Assembly (NCBI RefSeq): GCF_002077135.1 | Contig: NZ_LDOS01000002.1 | Span: 1,823,865-1,887,864, forward strand | Length of the DNA: 64,000 bases | DNA from: Metallibacterium scheffleri | GTDB lineage: Bacteria > Pseudomonadota > Gammaproteobacteria > Xanthomonadales > Rhodanobacteraceae | Reading direction: 5' to 3' | Part shown: positions 63,201 to 64,000 of the stretch, piece by piece | How positions within the stretch are numbered: position 1 is the stretch's first letter | Layout: each line of letters opens with the position of its first letter | Notes under the pieces: generated by a model | What the model was told of the DNA's origin: nothing | What the model saw: the letters and a program-made list of their open reading frames with translations, nothing else | The model's database searches: none | Position numbers and translations under genes: made by a program

Positions 63201-64000
63201 AGGACCAGATCATGGGGCTGATTTCTTCCGGTGTGGAAGCCAGCCTGGTCGACCGTCCCGGTGGCATTTTCGTGCGCCCGGCGCAGCAGATTTCCAACGA
63301 AGACCGCATCCTGGTGCAGTCCGCTGCGCGCGTGGTGCTGAGCGACAGCCGCGGCACGCTGGCCGAACAGGTCGGGCGCCGGCGCCTGCAAAAGCAGCCC
63401 GAGACCTTGCTGCCGGCACGCACGCGACCGCTGGAATCCAATCACCCGGGCGACACACCGGTCACCGCGGCCGCACCTGCCGATGCGCTGTTGCTGGACA
63501 ATCCCTGCGGCGGCTTCAGCGTCGATGGCCGCGAATATGTGATCGACCTGGCGGCGGGACAGAACACCCCCGCGCCGTGGGCCAACGTGCTGGCCAATGC
63601 GCAGTTCGGCACGGTGATCTCGGAGAGCGGCGGCGCCTACACCTGGGGCGAGAACGCGCACGAATTCCGCCTCACGCCATGGCACAACGACCCGGTGACC
63701 GACGCCAGCGGCGAAGCCCTGTATGTGCGCGACGAAGAGAGTGGCCATTCCTGGTCGCCCACGCCGCTGCCCCGGCGTGGCGAAGGCGCATATCGCACCC
63801 GCCACGGCTTCGGCTACAGCGTGTTCGAGCACAGCGAAGACGGCATCCGCACCGAGTTGTGGGTGTATGTGGCGCTGGACGCGGCGGTGAAGTTCTCGGT
63901 GCTGAAGGTGCGCAATGTCTCCGGACGCGCGCGCCGCCTGTCGGCGACCGGCTATGTCGAATGGGTGCTCGGAGATCTGCGCGAGAAAACCGCCATGCAT
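57206..64000 (+). CDS. NdvB-like cyclic beta-1,2-glucan synthase (GT84 / glycoamylase-like / GH94), 3' end outside the window
   Basis: 2265 codons are visible and the frame runs off the right edge; homologues have about 2800. TTG at 57206 (GAGGA 10 bases upstream) is used, and ATG at 57239 is the alternative. The N-terminal helical region is followed by membrane helices near 418-490. The glycosyltransferase then has VITLDTDTQLPR (DxD) near 635 and HRWIRGDWQLLPW near 782, with further membrane helices near 830-870 and 960-996. A glycoamylase-like domain (SPTNMGLALLANLAAYDLGY near 1056 to YGQQLGLPWGVSESGYN) follows, then GH94-type modules, the last one cut. It would make and export periplasmic glucans used in osmotic adaptation. 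Confidence 0.85.
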   Translation, partial: MEISKRPARFGMQRLRAIVRHRSMLRRNLQHEPALRAELLSADQMELYGVVLANRHRASARTLTNSLLARLADNEITLAHASVMLTRAVSKGLRITPAAEWLLDNGYLIEEQIRTAQRDLPKGYSRELPRLLNGPSAKLPRVYDIALETIAHGDGRVDRESLSRFVASYQTVTPLKLGELWAIPIMLRLGLIENLRRVAVRVMADWNDRNLAGQWADRMTAIAESDPKSVVLAVADMARSDPPMASSFVAELTRRLQGQGPALALALTWIEQALSESGLGIERLVQLEAQQQAADQVSIGNSIGSLRMLSSMDWRTFVESMSHVEQVLRQDPAGVYAAMDFTTRDHYRHVVESLAKHSTRSEREVARAAIELAGGRAQTAAQGHVGYYLVDRGLAALEQRVGTRGPALKILRDLARRAPLTLYLGSIVLLLALLAQPLLRAVLRHGIEGWAWAAIAVPVVLISSQLAISLVNWLMSIVVLPRMLPRMDFSRGLPPAVRTLVVIPAMLTCVQDVDELSDALEVRFLANRDPYLHFALLSDFADAQSEVLALDAELLRQARQRIDALNSRYPDAQGDRFFLLHRPRRWNARDQVWMGYERKRGKLAELNGLLRDAGHASFLLIVGRTEVLTEVKYVITLDTDTQLPRDAARQFVGAMAHPLNRPVIDAATRRVIAGHAILQPRVGISLPSSARSAYARLFGSDAGIDPYTRAVSDLYQDLFGEGSFIGKGIYDVDAFEQVLAGRFAENSILSHDLVEGCFARSGLISDVQLYEDYPSRYTNDVNRRHRWIRGDWQLLPWLLPWVRTPDGQRVRNPLSALSRWKILDNLRRSLVPAALLVLLLLGWFAMKHVAMWTVAVLAVIFVPPLLAVQLDLFQKPHDVLLGQHLRAALRSSGEQASRLLLTLTWLPHEALYSLDATLRTLWRMAVTRRRLLQWNPSQAVERGAGDTLADSFRSLAVGPALALLTALALLLLRPGALLVAAPLLLLWLAAPAIAWRISQPVTLQEFVPTPVALHFLRRLARKTWAFFEAHVGAQDHGLPPDNFQEQPTPVIAHRTSPTNMGLALLANLAAYDLGYLGIGRLLQRTAQTLQTMQGLPRYRGHFYNWYDTLTLQPLAPRYISAVDSGNLAGHLLTLRPGLLALADDPLFDARLLQGLADTMELLHEALQARDDSTAALAILRQALAAAQANPPLTLAAAAACLQGLLADADALALDTEPATPDASEAADATTLGDVAFWLQALRAQCRDASATLQPFAAWTPSVEHGEQQAMPTLRQLTHDGSAARHGDTQHAMQQHAADLLQTIERLAQQAGALALMDYGFLYDSQRDLLSIGYNVDERRLDAGFYDLLASEARLTNFVAIAQEQLPQDSWFALGRLLTSSSGEPVLLSWSGSMFEYLMPLLVMPNYAGTLLDQTCRAAVARQIEYGQQLGLPWGVSESGYNTQDTQFNYQYRAFGVPGLGLKRGLSEELVVAPYASALALMVAPAAACANLQRLADAGVEGRYGLYEAVDYTPARLPRGQGAAIVRSFMAHHQGMSLLALDHLLQQRPMQRRFESDPSLRATLLLLQERVPKTAAEYRHTSAALAPQVLARTAETSLRVFTDPDRARPAVQLLSNGRYHVMVSSAGGGYSRHRDMAVTRWREDISRDDAGAFCYLRDASSGVFWSSAHQPARAALKSYEAIFSDARAEFRTRTQDFDTHTEIVVSPEDDIELRRLRVTNRSRTRRSIEITSYAEVVLAPALADAMHPAFSKLFVQTELVRALQAIVCTRRPRSSSERVPWMCHLLAVHDAHIDEISYETDRARFIGRGRSAADPLAMDSANQPARALSNSAGSVLDPIVAIRCRITLEPEQSALVDLVTGVGDSRDACLHLIEKYRDRHLADRVFDLAWTHSQVMLRQLNTSQVDAQLYEEMAAGLLYANASLRAEAGILRANRRGQSGLWGQAISGDLPIVLLHIADPANIELVRQLVQAHAYWRLKGLAVDLVIWNEDHAGYRQQLQDQIMGLISSGVEASLVDRPGGIFVRPAQQISNEDRILVQSAARVVLSDSRGTLAEQVGRRRLQKQPETLLPARTRPLESNHPGDTPVTAAAPADALLLDNPCGGFSVDGREYVIDLAAGQNTPAPWANVLANAQFGTVISESGGAYTWGENAHEFRLTPWHNDPVTDASGEALYVRDEESGHSWSPTPLPRRGEGAYRTRHGFGYSVFEHSEDGIRTELWVYVALDAAVKFSVLKVRNVSGRARRLSATGYVEWVLGDLREKTAMH

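Overview
The window is high-GC gammaproteobacterial chromosome. Gene content and gene order (maf-rng-yhdP-tldD; efp divergent from epmB; rpsP-rimM-trmD-rplS; a FimX-type c-di-GMP receptor; LpxO; folE2; a cyclic-glucan-synthase-like giant protein) point to Lysobacterales (Xanthomonadales), most likely Rhodanobacteraceae-like. That placement is inferred from synteny and protein character, not from a database search. Both ends cut through genes: a pilus chaperone on the left and an NdvB-like giant enzyme on the right.

Layout. 1-3328: end of a chaperone-usher pilus operon. 3334-4705: thioesterase and prmC, read leftward. 4789-9061: an oxidative-stress block with oxyR, a decayed TSUP transporter plus its DUF1634 partner, and a rubrerythrin / Fe-S CCG protein / DUF3501 operon preceded by an OxyR-like site. 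9125-13395: msrA, a GST, nadB-nadA (NAD synthesis) and DUF2007. 13490-17028: glnS, a nucleoside deaminase and rlmM. 17084-20387: a leftward copper operon (copA, DUF302, copZ) behind a MerR-type promoter with a 19-bp spacer. 20626-21862: an exported thioredoxin-like protein and a DUF502 membrane protein. 21983-23491: an apparent island scar, holding a tRNA-Pro-like 3' fragment with terminator, a truncated helicase-type gene, an Mrr-type endonuclease and a 26-codon membrane peptide.

23607-29035: lpxO, a DsbC/G-like protein and a tricorn-like S41 protease. 29233-37024: maf-rng-yhdP-tldD, read leftward. 37148-39035: a GNAT acetyltransferase and a lipoprotein hydrolase. 39014-43615: folE2, a degenerate squalene/phytoene-synthase-like protein, a Gph/MupP-type phosphatase, ubiG and an MTA/SAH-type deaminase, the central genes overlapping by 4 bases. 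43623-47586: efp, epmB and fimX. 47618-49642: the ribosomal operon rpsP-rimM-trmD-rplS closed by a strong hairpin. 49900-52818: a lipoprotein, an acyl-CoA dehydrogenase and a GNAT enzyme.

53149-57205 is an accessory, stress-flavoured stretch of tiny proteins (DUF1328, CsbD, DUF3096, DUF3309), a Crp/Fnr regulator, palindromic repeats, a hydrophilic 62-residue protein, an exported protein and a coiled-coil lipoprotein. It leads into the glucan-synthase-like gene that runs off the right edge. The most promising poorly described system is the OxyR-linked rubrerythrin / CCG Fe-S protein / DUF3501 operon. The small-protein cassette and the decayed defence island are the next most interesting regions.
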